From positions 1,010,076 through 1,074,075 of the forward strand of contig JACEVL010000048.1 of assembly GCA_020284085.1 (NCBI GenBank): DNA of 64,000 nucleotides, read 5' to 3'. Positions within the stretch are counted from its first letter, which is position 1, and every line of letters starts with the position of its first letter. Source of the stretch: Aporrectodea caliginosa (Eukaryota > Annelida > Clitellata > Crassiclitellata > Lumbricidae). The position numbers and the translations under genes are program-made. Positions 38,364-50,073 of this stretch are shown in pieces. The notes under the pieces were generated by a model. The model made no database searches, was not told the origin of the DNA, and was given only the letters and a program-made list of their open reading frames with translations.

Positions 38364-41300
38364 ATGTTCAACTCTCAGCACTTTCCGATCTTCCTTCTGT
38401 TCCTGACTTGCGTTGGAGTCCGCTGCGACTACTATTCAAAGTATTATGAGCCTCGCGCGTTCCACAATCCGTGCAACACTGAAACGGGGGTTGCACTGGA
38501 GGAGATCAAGTCAGCTGTTCAAGACCTAAACAAGTTGGTTGTTGGTCTTCGTCAAAAAATAGACCCAGACTTTAAATTTCCGCCACCAGATACAGGTTAG
38601 TAATTATCTGTTTTAATTCTTCTGGCTCTTAAGTAAACAATGGTCATTTATTATTCATGGACACCTTTAGAAATTCAAACCATTCGCTTGAGGGTGTTCT
38701 CGTTTGTCATCAAGCCAGAACAGCCATTTTGAACAGGACTCTGTAAGACTGTAACTAGATATTATGCCCACAATGGATTTTCTGCCCATTTCAACTGTCC
38801 TTTCAGCAGGTGGTCTCAGGTCTTTTCCTTAAAAACGCATTGTCACGTTCCAATTCCTTGGGAAAAATTAGTATAATTAGAATATCTAAGTTTTGTCTTC
38901 TGCCAATCTATCTTGTCAATAAGTGCGAACATGATTACGTAGTAGACTCTAATCACGTTATTGTTTTAGGAACTTTCTAACTATTGTAACTTTTAGGAAC
39001 CTCTCCGATCACACCAGAATAAGGTCCTTTACATGAATTAGATGTACGTGGTACTCATACGTGAGAAAAATAGGCTATTTAAATCGCAATTTGAATGCTT
39101 TATAGCCATGTCTTTGCAACCATTTGAATCACCATTTGAAGTTGGTTTCTTGCGGCTTGGTATAACTGCAGGCCAATTTATGAAGGTGCATTTGTGATAT
39201 TGCAGCCTGGGTCGGGTGCAATCGACTGCAGCTCATGTATTTTGAAATAGAATTCCTCCTAAGCACAATTTGGCCCAAGTTGTACAAATGAGACTATATT
39301 CGTTTCATGCATTGGGTCAGACGCCGTGGAGACGAGAACGCGATCTGAAAGTTTTCGCGATTAAAATCTCTCACTGACCTTGACTGTATACCTGACTGTT
39401 TTTGTTTTCTAATGATTTAATTACGAAAGCTTTTCTATTGCCACTGGTTGCGGACTGTCAACCTGTCAGAAAATAAAACGAATATATACAGGTCACATAG
39501 CCACTAAAGCTCAGCAATGCGTTACCGAGGCAACTAAACTTTGACTCTCGTTTTTTTCAAAGGGTTTGATCCAACATCTGATGCAAAATCTGATGTTGAG
39601 TTCAACTGATTTTTCATGAGCAATTCTGAGTGTATCTGTGTTTTAACTTCTGAGATGTTAAAGATCAAACCCTTGGTACTGAATTTGATGTCTAAGTAGA
39701 TTAATTGATCGAAATATATCGCATGTCTATTGTTCGCAAAACTAACACTGAATGGCACTGTTTAAAAAACTTATTGTCGTTAAGACAAAACGGAAGTCAA
39801 TTAGCACCGATCTGAGAACCATGTTGAGCACCTTTGCAAGGCTCTTAAAAGACGTTGTGTAAGCATCTCGATACACACGTAGATGCTTACACACATTATA
39901 TACATACATACATATATACATACAAACATGCACACATACATGCATACATACATGCATGTGTATATACACAGATGGACCCATACATACATACTAGGAATGC
40001 AAACCCGGGTTTATGGTACCTGGGTTACCAGGGTTACCCGGTTTTTTTCAAACCCGAAACCCGGGTTTGAACGCGAGTGAAACCCGGGTTCGACGGGTTT
40101 GAAAATCGTCACTCTTTCACCGTCGTTTACGCTGTGGAACTCACAAATGCAGAGTAATGGAAATATAACGATAATAGTGGTTGATAACGGGTTTACGTAA
40201 TACAACTTTTAACTACTAATTATTTTATCGGCTCATCATCAACATCATCATCATATCGGCCTACCATAGGTTCAACGCCCGTAGGTGTCCGACGCCGTTC
40301 TCACTATGTTCTTCCACTGCTGTCTCTCCATCGCAGTGTGTGTGTGTGTGTCAGTTCTTGTGGCGATGCTCTGTTCCGCTGAGTTATGTCGTCCTCCCGC
40401 TCTTCTGTGAGGTCGTCCTCTCTTCTTTCCGAACAGCAGCGTTTTGATTTCCTGTTGTTGCTCATTCTGCATATTATGTGTCCAAATAGTCTCAACTTCC
40501 TTTGGATTATCCTCTGCATTAAGTTCTCCTTAAGATGTACTCTTCTATACAGTTCTGAATTGCTCGCCTTTTGCATCCATCCAATACGCATGATCTTCCT
40601 GTAACATCTCCTTTCAGCAACCAGTATCCTCTCCACACGACCTGCGACTAATGTTGAGTTATTTGACATGTCGGCATCGTAGCTTCGAATTCGTAAATAA
40701 TAGAGGTAAACTGTTTTTATTTAAATTTAGTTATTTAAGACACAAATCCAAACAATGTCTAAATCAGCAAATGTAAGGAGTGGTGTTTGCGATTCTGAGG
40801 GTCAGTGCCAGTTATGTAAATCGCATCTGAAAATTGCCGGCGGTCCATCAAGAAGTAGCATATTGAGTCACCTCCGGTCCAAGCACAAGATAAACCTGCT
40901 GAAATACAAGGTGACCCTTGTCATTCTGACGCAGTCAAAGACGGTAGGCCGCTTAGTCCAAGCACAATCACAGGCAGCGTTGGCTTCCCCTCCCACGCAG
41001 GATCCACTTTAGTAAGTTCTGGTTCTGCCACATTGGGTTGCAGAGTAACGATGACTAATTATCTTCTGAAAGCAAATGGGCTGGCAATGGCAGGGCCTAA
41101 AGCTGCTATGTAGATGATTTAAGGTGTCATTTGACAATTCTTCTTATAGGCCTATGCAATATTTCTTTCAGAACGGCGTTCCGTGAATCTTTTCAAGCTG
41201 TAAAAAAAATTGTTTAATTAACTTAAATTTTTAATTACAAACTATTTAGTTACTTTAATTTAATTTAAGCGCTTTCAGTGTTTATTGACATCTAAGATGT

Positions 41301-44230
41301 TATAAGAGGCTCAGGTTTAGCCCTTCGGAACCCTTGCAATGTCTTCCATAATTGTTCTGATTTTGTTCAGTTCCAGAACCTTTTTTCTAGAAAAAACACT
41401 GCTTATATGAAACAACTTTTATCGCGATTTTCCTAAAGTTTTCTTTTTATGCAAATTCTTTACTGTTTGAGAACTATGGACTTGTAGGTGTATACGACGA
41501 CGTTAACGTTGTTCTTATAGAAAGAAATAGTGCATTAATGATATTTATCGTTTAAAATTTGTAAACCGGTCCAAACCCGGGTTACCCGGGTTTTTACGGC
41601 CGTCAAACCCGAAACCCGGGTTTCGAAAAAAGACCTCGGGTTTGCATTCCCTAATACATACATAAGTATATCAACAGCCTCGTAAACCTTTTACAGATTT
41701 GCATTTAATTTTTTACGAATTTTCAATGTTCCCTTGTTGCAATGTTTGTTTATCTTAGATTGAATTTCTATTGTATTTTAGCACTGTTCTGCAAAGGAAC
41801 AATTATTGAAAAGCGCAATCCTGTTTGCTTTAAAATAAGTTGTAGTTGTGCATTTGAGGCTTCCACGCCCACAACATCCTCCATCCGAAATTTCGTAGCT
41901 TGATAAACTTCCCAACTTGCAATGCAGCACATCATGTAAAGTCAAATTAGTCAATTTAATCTAACTTGCAGCTTTCAAACTATATCTTAATCTATAGTTG
42001 TTTCCTTTGCTAAGAGACTTAGTGCACTGTTTCAGGCAACTGCCCTTCTGGTTTCACTTATCTGCCTATGGCTAAAAGTTGCTACAAGGTTGTCTATGAA
42101 AGCCACAATTGGACCTCGGCTGCTCAGCGATGTCAGGACATACGCAGTGGATCACATTTGGTTGCTATTACAAGTGCAACAGAAAACATCGTACTGAAGA
42201 AGTTCCTTGCATCAGAACTTTCATGTATGTAGGCCTACAAGTGTGACCATGCTTCCTGAGTACTTAGCCATTTTTTGTGCATGTATGTAATTATGTTAGA
42301 CTATAGGACTATACAAAAAGCTTGTTGGCGCATATTTGAATGAACAAAAAAATACTTGATGAATTATAGTTCTTATTAGTTAAGCTTTTTTACTTATGGC
42401 TCTTTTCACTCTGTTGTTTTAAAGTTTTGAAAGACTATTATGTTAATCAATCGTTGTTTCAAACCAGTTTTGTGGCAAATAGGTGACTCTAATAAGCGAG
42501 ATTTCGGTCCTTTCTGGGTCTGCCCTTGTATTTTTGAAACATATTTGTACACTGCATTAAGTAATGCTTGTATTAACAAAATAATGGAATAAAATGCAAG
42601 TATTGTATTGTACTATATTGTATTGTATTGTATTTGGCTATTTATAAAGCGCCTCTCACAGCAAAATCTTTTCAGAAGCGCTCCCAGTGCGAGCAACCCG
42701 AGGGAAAAGGCAGGATTTTAGTTTAGAAAAAGACGAGGAGTGACTACCAGAAAGGATGGCGAAGCGAACCGGTGGAGGAAGTCAATTCCACAGAAAGGAC
42801 CTATGCAGGCGAAGGATCTGGATTGAGCCGTCGCAGTCCTGACACGGGGAACAAAAAGTCAAGCCGATCAGAGGATTGAAGAGGACGCAGCGAAGTGGCA
42901 GAGAGTGGGCGAAGCATGAGATCGCAAAGGTACTTCGGAGCAAGGCCCAAATAAGACTTAAGGACTAAAATAAGAACCTTGAATTGTATTCGGACAGATA
43001 GAGGGAGCCAGTGAAGTTCTTCAACCATGAATGTAGAGATGTGGGAGAATCGAGGAAGACGGGCAATTAAGTAGCCTACTGACTGTAGAGGAGAAAGGCG
43101 AACCTTAGGGAGACCAACAAGGAGGGAATTACGGTAGTCTATTCGAGTGCAGACGAAAGCGTGGACAATTGGCAATTGTGTGTATGTATATATTATATGT
43201 GTATGTGCGTATGTATATGTGCAACAAGACACTTAAGTACCTTTCAATGACCCTGCTAAATTTTCTAATCGGTTTTAATATACTTTGAAAATTGTTCCTA
43301 AATATAGCTAAACACAGTGGCACTGATGTGAAACGAGAACTGTTCCAATATAGAAGTCCAAGTCACGGGGGGAAGACCCCGCAGTCTTATAGACTATATG
43401 GAAGACCGGGACCTGCATGGCCATTGCCAGAAATACAATATTATCTCCAAACCGATTGATTTGAGACCTGAATATTAAACGCCTTAAGTTTGTCGGTGCC
43501 GCCCTTCGACATTCACCTCTGAGGGAATATGCCAAATTTTATTCTCTTAAGACTGGGATCCAGAGTAGCGTTTAGGCCTACCTCCAATAATATCCCAAGT
43601 ATTAGAGAAATTCAATACACTGGCAATTTGTCGACAATAGAAGCGTGTCAAACTTGTGTTTAGACACAAGTTTGACGCGCTACTATTTAGTAGTATACTC
43701 TTATTATTTTCATATTAATTAAGTAGATTGTTTATTTTTGTATAGGATATTAAAAATTCTGCTTAATCTCCACTTAAATTATCGCGTGATAAGCTTACGG
43801 TGCGCAAATGTGGCCTGTCATTTTCTGCAGGAAATTCTCTTTAAATTTATTTCTGAATCCTACATAAAAAGATACAAAAACATTTCTTTAAACCTAAGTT
43901 AACAGCCCAATAACTCGATATTCATGTTCTTTCTCTCAAGAAAATGAAGGCAACACTGCCTGCGTATCGACTGATTCTTATCCAAATGAAGGAAAACTTT
44001 TGTGGACAAGCGGCCAACGTCTGATCGAAAACAGCTGTCAGACTCCTTTCGTATGGAAATTATCAAGTGACAAAAACGTGCCATTTGCCTTCACCAACTG
44101 GCAATCGGGTGAACCAAGCTGTGGTCAGAAATTGGAATTCTGCATGGATATTGCGGCGAAAAATAACTTTGGTTGGAACGATATATCGTGCGAAGTTAAG
44201 ATTTGTCCATTGTGCGAGTACAAACCTTAA
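38364..44230 (+). CDS. Secreted C-type lectin domain protein, copy G4 (three exons)
   Basis: Exon 1 (38364-38595) encodes the signal peptide MFNSQHFPIFLLFLTCVGV, a Tyr-rich stretch, a conserved CNTET and a helix with VVGLRQKI, ending G|GTTAGT. Exon 2 (42036-42224) encodes GNCPSGFTYLPMAKSCYKVV, ESHNWTSAAQRC and LVAITSATENIVLKKFLA, ending T|GTATGT. Exon 3 (43950-44230) encodes CISTD..., LLWTSGQRLIENSC, FAFTNWQSGEPSC, FGWNDISC and CPLCEYKP. If the upstream AG (exon from 43941) were used, the junction codon would be TAA; the next AG, nine bases on, gives an open frame and about 233 residues. The sugar motif is EPS, not QPD, so specificity probably differs from G1, G2 and G5 (inferred). It is the only intact B-type copy. 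Confidence 0.8.
40230..40670 (-). mobile_element. LINE relic nested in the hAT element (B2)
   Basis: It duplicates 27100-27530 with a slightly longer readable frame: RRCYRKIMRIGW, ELYRRVHLKENLMQRIIQRK and LRLFGHIICRM on the minus strand. Confidence 0.65.
40755..41012 (+). pseudogene. BED-type zinc finger fragment of a hAT transposase (B2)
   Basis: The 85-residue frame is identical to that at 27619-27876: CQLC and HLRSKH form a BED-like finger, followed by a Gln/Ala-rich end and a stop. Confidence 0.6.
42598..43190 (-). mobile_element. LINE relic, reverse transcriptase C-terminus
   Basis: The minus strand reads RIDYRNSLLVGLPKVRLSPL, EELHWLPLSVRIQFKVLILV and SYLGLAPKYLCDLMLRPLSA. It is followed by GGCGCTTTATAAATAGCC and an AATAC-repeat tail (42598-42650). 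It is an L2/CR1-like element, 5' truncated, in intron 2 of G4. The related B1 region (29570-30150) is blurred. Confidence 0.8.
43636..43688. repeat. Short hairpin in intron 2 of G4
   Basis: It is the same stem as at 30637-30689, with identical arms and TTAG loop. Confidence 0.8.
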
Positions 44231-44929
44231 TACTTTACAACCGATTTCCTTTTCCAAAGGACCTTCCGTGGGCTTAATGAAAAGATGTCATGACAGAATA
44301 AGTCATGCCATTTTGAACAATGAAATCGAAAAGTCTTTGAATTTTATCTTAACTGAAACTTTCAAGTAGAAATCTCTTTCAAAATTAAATATTGCAACAC
44401 CTGATGCTTATTTTCTGTTGGATTTAAAACCTAAACTTGTCATTATTATGTGAACATGTAACCCATTCTTCAAAGTTTGATATTCTTTATCAACGCGTAG
44501 TCATGGCAATATTAATATTACAACCTGAAGAGTGTATGGCAGAGTTATGGTGACATTGTTTTAGTACATCACAGTAATTCGTGGGCAATAACCACACTCA
44601 GACGACTACATAGACTCCATAGAGTGTTTAACCATAGCCGGAACTTTACATAATAATTATGGCATTGCTGTTATATTTAAAGGTTTTGCTCTGTCAATGA
44701 TTTTTAACATGGTGTCTGTTGTCAACTCCGAATAGGATTAAAGCAGCTGGGCTCTGCGCTTGTGAACTCCCTCAAGCTAGCCTGAGAGGCAGCCATGACG
44801 ATGAATAATTGTACGCGATTGTATTTTCTTAGCCTCGGCATATGAGATCGAGTGTGGCCAGTTTTCTCCTTCACCGTGTCATATTACTATCAACCGTGTA
44901 CGGTGACTGTGCTCATTAAAGCTAAGTTG
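44231..44929. other. 3' flank of G4, no gene seen
   Basis: It matches B1 after 31280 with small indels. No gene, repeat array or clear poly(A) signal is visible. Confidence 0.4.
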
Positions 44930-45037
44930 GTTGTGGGTCGCAGGCAGAGCATAGACCTCGAAACAAATTTCTGAATTTAAACCCCCAACCCACCGGTCGG
45001 GTGGCAGTGCAGCGTGCTAACCACTACACTATCTTAA
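44930..45037 (-). mobile_element. tRNA-derived SINE fragment
   Basis: The complement reads TAGTGTAGTGGTTAGCACGC, an A-box tRNA-like head, then a B-box-like GGGGTTTAAATTC about 45 bases on. It has no counterpart at the equivalent place in B1. Confidence 0.55.
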
Positions 45038-45614
45038 AGTTCGTAAACCTTGTTGGCTTAATGATGAATAAATGTTTCGCTAGAATAGCTATTTATTGGG
45101 ACACTCAAAAGGAGCATAATTAAATGTCTAGACTGACTGTTCCTATTTACAACTTGTAAACATGTTTGATATACTGCCGTCATCACGTTGTTGATTCACA
45201 TTCTATGCAGCACACAGTAACACACACCGTCGAAGACACATACAGTACGCATCCACAAACTCACCCACGCACATTATATTGCATGCGAAATAGGAATACA
45301 GGAAGCGATTATAATATTATGTGTGCCTGTTATATAAACGGTTGCAGAGTATATATATTTGCTAACAGTGTTTGCATGAGGTTGTTATGTGCCCCGCAAA
45401 GTTAAATCCGGCTCCATGTAGGGCTGTAGGCGTATGAAGTAGGCCTACTCTGAATGAAACATCGCAGACATTCGAAGAACGGTTTTCTGTTGTGCTACAA
45501 CAAATCTTGCTCTATATGCCTTTCGTTCTGTTCCTCTCTCATTACTTCTGAATGTCTCTGTCTGTCTCTGTCAGCGTTTCTGTTCTGAGAATGCGCCGTA
45601 ACATTCATTCATTC
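45038..45614. other. Intergenic, no gene seen
   Basis: It partly matches B1 33250-33540. It contains a CATTCATT repeat near 45603-45622 and a TAGGCCTA string at 45439-45446. Confidence 0.4.
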
Positions 45615-46500
45615 ATTCATTCCGAAGACTTATATAGCGCCACTTCGAGGTTACTACTCAGGAGCGCTCCCGACCCAACCCCGGCTGAAAAGGATGGTTT
45701 TAAGGCTAGAGTAAAACTCATCTGAATGAACTCTAGGCATAAGGCGTGATGTTAATGGGAGCCCATTCCAAAACATGGGGCCCGCAACAGAGAAGGCACG
45801 ATGCTGTCTAAGAGCAGTTCGCGCACGGGGAACAAGAAGTTCACCATGTGTGGAGGTGCGCTGAGCTCTACGTCCCTGAACATTCAGAGTAGAGCGACAG
45901 AAATTTTGTAAATAACCAGTAGACAGACAGAGTTTCTTGAGTTACGCAGTGGGCTATTTTGCGCATAGGCCTTTTCTTCTGGAACACTGTTCCAGAATGA
46001 GTTTTAGTGCACGATGAAGCATGCTGATTCCGTATTGCGTTCAAGAATTTTGGCCCAGCAGGATCCAGATAACTGCAGAACGCAATGATCGGCTACCCGA
46101 TAACCTCGAGGAAGAAATGTGACCAGTGCTTTTTCAACTATTGAGTCTCATCGCAAAGGTATAAGTTTGAATGTACATCTTCGACTGACATCCAGTACAG
46201 GGTGCATTGCATACTGTTTGACGCAAGCTATTGGTAGGTCGCTTAAGCTTTTGGTAGGTCGTTAAAGATTCTAATGGCACAGTTCGTAATAGACTGATCC
46301 AGTGCTAGTGGAAGTCCTGCAGAAACAGCTTTAGAGGAGTCCTGCCGCTTTAGAATAACGAATTGGACGAGTCTATGTGGGCTGAAATGTGTAAACCTCC
46401 CAGCAATTCGCTGTCTGATCTGACACAGTTGACAAAGCAGTATCAACATGTAGTGAGAATTGCTAAGGCACACCATGCTTAGTTCTTCTTCAAGGGACAT
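45615..46500 (-). mobile_element. LINE relic 3' end (B2)
   Basis: It is the duplicate of 33545-34260 with the same GGCGCTATATA-type 3' end and WNGL- and RVHSDEF-like coding remnants. The frames are more broken. The upstream part (46243-46506 on the minus strand) is weakly LINE-like. Confidence 0.6.
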
Positions 46501-46984
46501 AATCAAAGTTGTGCTACCAACTCAGGAACATTCACTTTTGTCTACTTGTCCGTCTTTGGACAAGTCTGCCGTGTTTTTCCGAATAGTTTCAAAAGATATG
46601 AAAATATCCTGGTCTGCACTTACTTCACGGTTTAAATAATTAGCCATGAGTATAATTGGATACAAGGCGCTTTATGAACAAACTCCGATCGACCACGCTG
46701 AGTTGCGTAGCACACTCAAACTTCATCCTAAGAAGAATAGCTTAAGTTAAGATAAAATTGGCCAAATATGTCTCCTTCCCTGTCAAACAGTCTATGCATT
46801 TCGTGCTCTTTCGCCCAATGCTCTGTCCATCTGTATGAAAATTCGTAGCTCCAGCCAAACGTGGCGTTTCCTTTCTTTATCTCAGTGGGCATTTGCTACT
46901 AACCTCAATTTTGAAGGGATTCATAAAATTTAATCATCGTAATTTAAATATAATTATGGGAAATACAAATGATACATAAGTGGA

Positions 46985-47114
46985 TCAGGATGTCATTATT
47001 TATAATTGCTACCAAGAAACTAATTTTTCGCGATAATTGCACTTGACCTATTTATTACGAATCAGGACGTCATTCATAATTGCTACCAAGACACTAATTT
47101 TTCGTGTTAAATGC
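46985..47114 (+). repeat. 77-base tandem repeat containing the hAT target site
   Basis: Unit 1 (about 46985-47060) runs from ATCAGGATGTCATT through TAATTTTTCGCGATAATTGC to ACTTGACCTATTTATTACGA. Unit 2 starts ATCAGGACGTCATT and is interrupted after TTAAATGC (47114) by the transposon. It resumes at 50478 with ACTTGACCTATTTATTA. Unit 1 therefore serves as an empty-site reference. Confidence 0.9.
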
Positions 47115-47484
47115 TAGGGTGGTCCTATCCATAATGGAAAATTTTCAACATATTTATTTTTCTTCCTCCAACCCATTATTTGGTGCCACTTGGTCCAGAA
47201 CTGTTGTAGCCAAGAAATGAGTAAGATTGAACAATGTTTAGAACTTGCACAACGTGATGGAAGTTTCATATATTGAAACAATGAACGAAAACGAGTAGCA
47301 ATTACCCAAAAAATATCACTCTGGACTGCAAAGTTTTGTGAATACCACCTTAATGCTAAATTAAACATTGACTATATTTACCTATTCTTCCTTGTATGTT
47401 AAACTGTTAGCATATGTGAAATATTACTAAAATAAATCATTTGAATGTCAAATTGTCAATAATACTATTTCGGACGCAGTAATA

Positions 47485-47660
47485 TTACTTTGACACTTGT
47501 TACTTACAACAGCAAATGATAATGATAACTTGCTTACTTACTAGGTTTGGATGGCGTTTTGACAAATTCTGTATGTTGTTTACAATAATTGCGTTCATTT
47601 TACCCATAGTCGCATCAAATTAAGAAAGTTTGCTGTTGTAAGTAACACGTGTGAAAGTAA
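47485..47660. repeat. Inverted repeat upstream of the transposase
   Basis: Arms 47485-47516 and 47629-47660 are complementary over 32 bases with two mismatches, sharing GTTACTTACAACAGCAAA. They are separated by about 112 bases. They end 101 bases before the start codon, within the likely promoter. Confidence 0.85.
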
Positions 47661-47760
47661 CCCGGGGTTAATATTTTTCTTTGGAAGTGTCATCGTCATG
47701 CAACTCATGGGCTAAAGTTTATTGCACATTACAACACCTTTAATAATCTGAGCTGAGACA

Positions 47761-50073
47761 ATGGCCACTGTTTCGAGCAATAAATCCACACGTGCCGCAC
47801 GTGCTATTTGGCTTGTTGGGGGAACTGAAGAGAACTTCAAGGCTTCAAAACTTCCGTCGCGTGGAGAAGTCATCAAAGTTCTCTTCCATTACCACATTGG
47901 TCAACAGATGAACCTGCATGATAGCATTACCAAGACTACAGAGATGCTATTACAGGTGTGGGACAAAGCAAGAATTCCAACTAAAGCACCTACTCACGTG
48001 GTGGAGCATATCAGAAAGCTTCACGCTGAGTGGCAAGGGCTAAAGAAGCTTATAAATCGTGTTTCGCCAAGTAATCTGAAGAACCAACAGATGTTCCAAG
48101 AAAGTCTCAGCTATCTTTTTGACGTGGCCCACAAGGATGCAATGTTGCTGTTGAAAATTGACGAAGACAGGTTGTTCCTGGAGGCACAACGGGAAAAGGG
48201 TCGAAGAGGTGCTATGTTAGGAATTGATCGAAATCTAACTCAACAAGAAGAGCGTGTTAGGAAGCGAAAGGCTGCTGAGGAAAAACGAGCCAAGAACGTC
48301 AAGTCAGCAATGATGGACTCCAGTGAAATTACTGTCGCTGATGAACACTCATCAAGTAGTGACTCCAGTGACTCAACCGATAGTGATTCCCTCGTGTCAT
48401 CTGAATTGGTAGCTGGACCCTCGACACAAAAGAGTCCACGTCTTCGTCCACGTCTTCGTGGGACGAAAGGATTGGTGACTTCTGAAGTGGCAGCTGCTCT
48501 TGACCGTACAGACATCAGCGATCGAAAGGCAGCACATATATTTTCGGCAATGGCTTCGACTAAACAGCTTGGACAGGATGTGGAGGCGCTGGTTATTAGT
48601 CGCAGTGCTATCCGGCGAGCAAGAATGAAGCACCGAGCGAATTTCAACGCTGAAGTAAAGGCCAGCTTTGACCCAAGAGTACCACTCATCTTACATTGGG
48701 ATGGGAAGATCTTGGAGGACTTCACTGTTCCAGGTCATAAACGAGTTGACCGACTTCCAGTTCTGGTTTCAGGCAAAAATGTAGTGAAACTTCTTTCGGT
48801 TCCAAAGCTTGATAACGGAAGAGCAGCTACAATGGCGCATGCGATTTTGGGGACACTGGATGAATGGGGATTGCGTGAACGCATTAAGGGTCTATGCTTT
48901 GATACCACGGCATCCAATACTGGCGCTAAAGGCGGGGTGTGCATCAAACTGGAGTCCGAGATTGGTCGACAGCTTTTGAACTTGGGCTGTCGCCATCATG
49001 TTGCCGAGATCATGCTCGAGAAAGTTTTCAGCCTACATGATGTGTCAAAGTCCCCAAACATCGAGATCTTCGGTCATTTTAAAGACTACTGGCCTTCTAT
49101 CAACCAAGCTGCATTTAGCACAGCAATGGATGATGAAAGAACTGCAGCATTGGTCACTCCATGGAAGGACATTGTCATAAATGTTGCCATGGATCAACTA
49201 AGTCAAACTCAACCACGTGATGATTATCGCGAGCTACTTGAGCTAACAATTATTTTCTTGGGAGCCATTCCTCCACGTGGAGTATCGTTCCAGTATCCCG
49301 GAGCCGTTCATCGTGCTCGCTGGATGGCTAGAGCCATATATAGCATCAAAATGTGGCTGTTCCGTACTCAGTTCCCCCTTCACCAGCAGTCACGTGGATC
49401 TCGACGGAAATCTTACAGCAAGAAAGTGTGGGACCACATAGAGGAAGTATGCCTATTTGTGACTGCAATCTATATCAAGTACTGGTTCGAATGTCCATCA
49501 TCAACCGGAGCTCCGATGAATGACCTTACCTTACTATGTGAACTGTCTGCATATTCAAACCGAGATGTTGCCAAGGCAGCCATCACCGCATTTGGCCGTC
49601 ACCTCTGGTACCTTTCAGAAATACTGGTGGGCTTCAGTTTTTTCGATGACCGAGTGGCAGTAGAGGAGAAGAGACTTATGATGGTAGCACTCAGAGAGAA
49701 TGACGGCTCTGACGACCCTCCAAAACGCATTTCGCCATTCACTGAACCACTGACCAAGGGAATCCATGACTTTGTCACCAAATCAACTCTTAAGTTCTTC
49801 AAACTGCTGGACCTGCAGGAAGAGTTCATGGAACATGATCCAAGTGAATGGGGAGAACTGGAAGTGTACCAGCGTAATAAAGAAGTTGTGCAGTCGGTGA
49901 AAGTCATCAACGACCTGGCAGAACGCGGCGTTGCACTCATTCAAGAATTCAACATGTCGCTCACACGCAATGAAGAGCAAAAACAGTTCTTGCTGCAGGT
50001 TGTTGAGGACCACAGGAAGACCTTCTCAGCACCCACAAAAACCGCAGCAATCAAGCGAGCCCAGCCACAGTGA
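47761..50073 (+). CDS. hAT-like transposase, 770 residues, intact
   Basis: It is a single exon open from ATG to TGA. Residues 1-190 are helical and basic without a visible BED finger. Residues about 195-215 are Ser/Asp-rich (SSSSDSSDSTDSDS), followed by a basic RLRPRLRG stretch. A likely first catalytic Asp lies in LILHWDGKI (D314), a second in FDTTASNTG (D381), and CRHHVAEIM (410-418) corresponds to the C-x-x-H region that follows the second Asp in hAT proteins. A C-terminal Glu is not assigned with certainty; E561/E562 are candidates. Family knowledge: such enzymes cut and paste elements with 8-base duplications, as seen here. The missing BED finger and the HWDGK and CRHH motifs set it apart from typical Ac/hobo proteins. 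Confidence 0.8.
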   Translation: MATVSSNKSTRAARAIWLVGGTEENFKASKLPSRGEVIKVLFHYHIGQQMNLHDSITKTTEMLLQVWDKARIPTKAPTHVVEHIRKLHAEWQGLKKLINRVSPSNLKNQQMFQESLSYLFDVAHKDAMLLLKIDEDRLFLEAQREKGRRGAMLGIDRNLTQQEERVRKRKAAEEKRAKNVKSAMMDSSEITVADEHSSSSDSSDSTDSDSLVSSELVAGPSTQKSPRLRPRLRGTKGLVTSEVAAALDRTDISDRKAAHIFSAMASTKQLGQDVEALVISRSAIRRARMKHRANFNAEVKASFDPRVPLILHWDGKILEDFTVPGHKRVDRLPVLVSGKNVVKLLSVPKLDNGRAATMAHAILGTLDEWGLRERIKGLCFDTTASNTGAKGGVCIKLESEIGRQLLNLGCRHHVAEIMLEKVFSLHDVSKSPNIEIFGHFKDYWPSINQAAFSTAMDDERTAALVTPWKDIVINVAMDQLSQTQPRDDYRELLELTIIFLGAIPPRGVSFQYPGAVHRARWMARAIYSIKMWLFRTQFPLHQQSRGSRRKSYSKKVWDHIEEVCLFVTAIYIKYWFECPSSTGAPMNDLTLLCELSAYSNRDVAKAAITAFGRHLWYLSEILVGFSFFDDRVAVEEKRLMMVALRENDGSDDPPKRISPFTEPLTKGIHDFVTKSTLKFFKLLDLQEEFMEHDPSEWGELEVYQRNKEVVQSVKVINDLAERGVALIQEFNMSLTRNEEQKQFLLQVVEDHRKTFSAPTKTAAIKRAQPQ

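Larger units (their letters stand above)
39992..41653 (+). mobile_element. Deleted hAT element with BED finger frame (B2 copy, intact ends)
   Basis: It starts TAGGAATGCAAACCCGGG and ends CGGGTTTGCATTCCCTA, which are inverted copies. A perfect 8-base duplication ATACATAC flanks it (39984-39991 and 41654-41661). CCCGGGTT words repeat near both ends. It carries a BED finger frame (40755-41012) and a nested LINE relic. At 1662 bp with no catalytic domain it is non-autonomous. It lies in intron 1 of G4. Confidence 0.85.

Noticed and set aside
47761..50073. Intronless 770-residue frame as a host gene
   Set aside because: It is enclosed by inverted termini and an 8-base target duplication, and it has transposase-like motifs.
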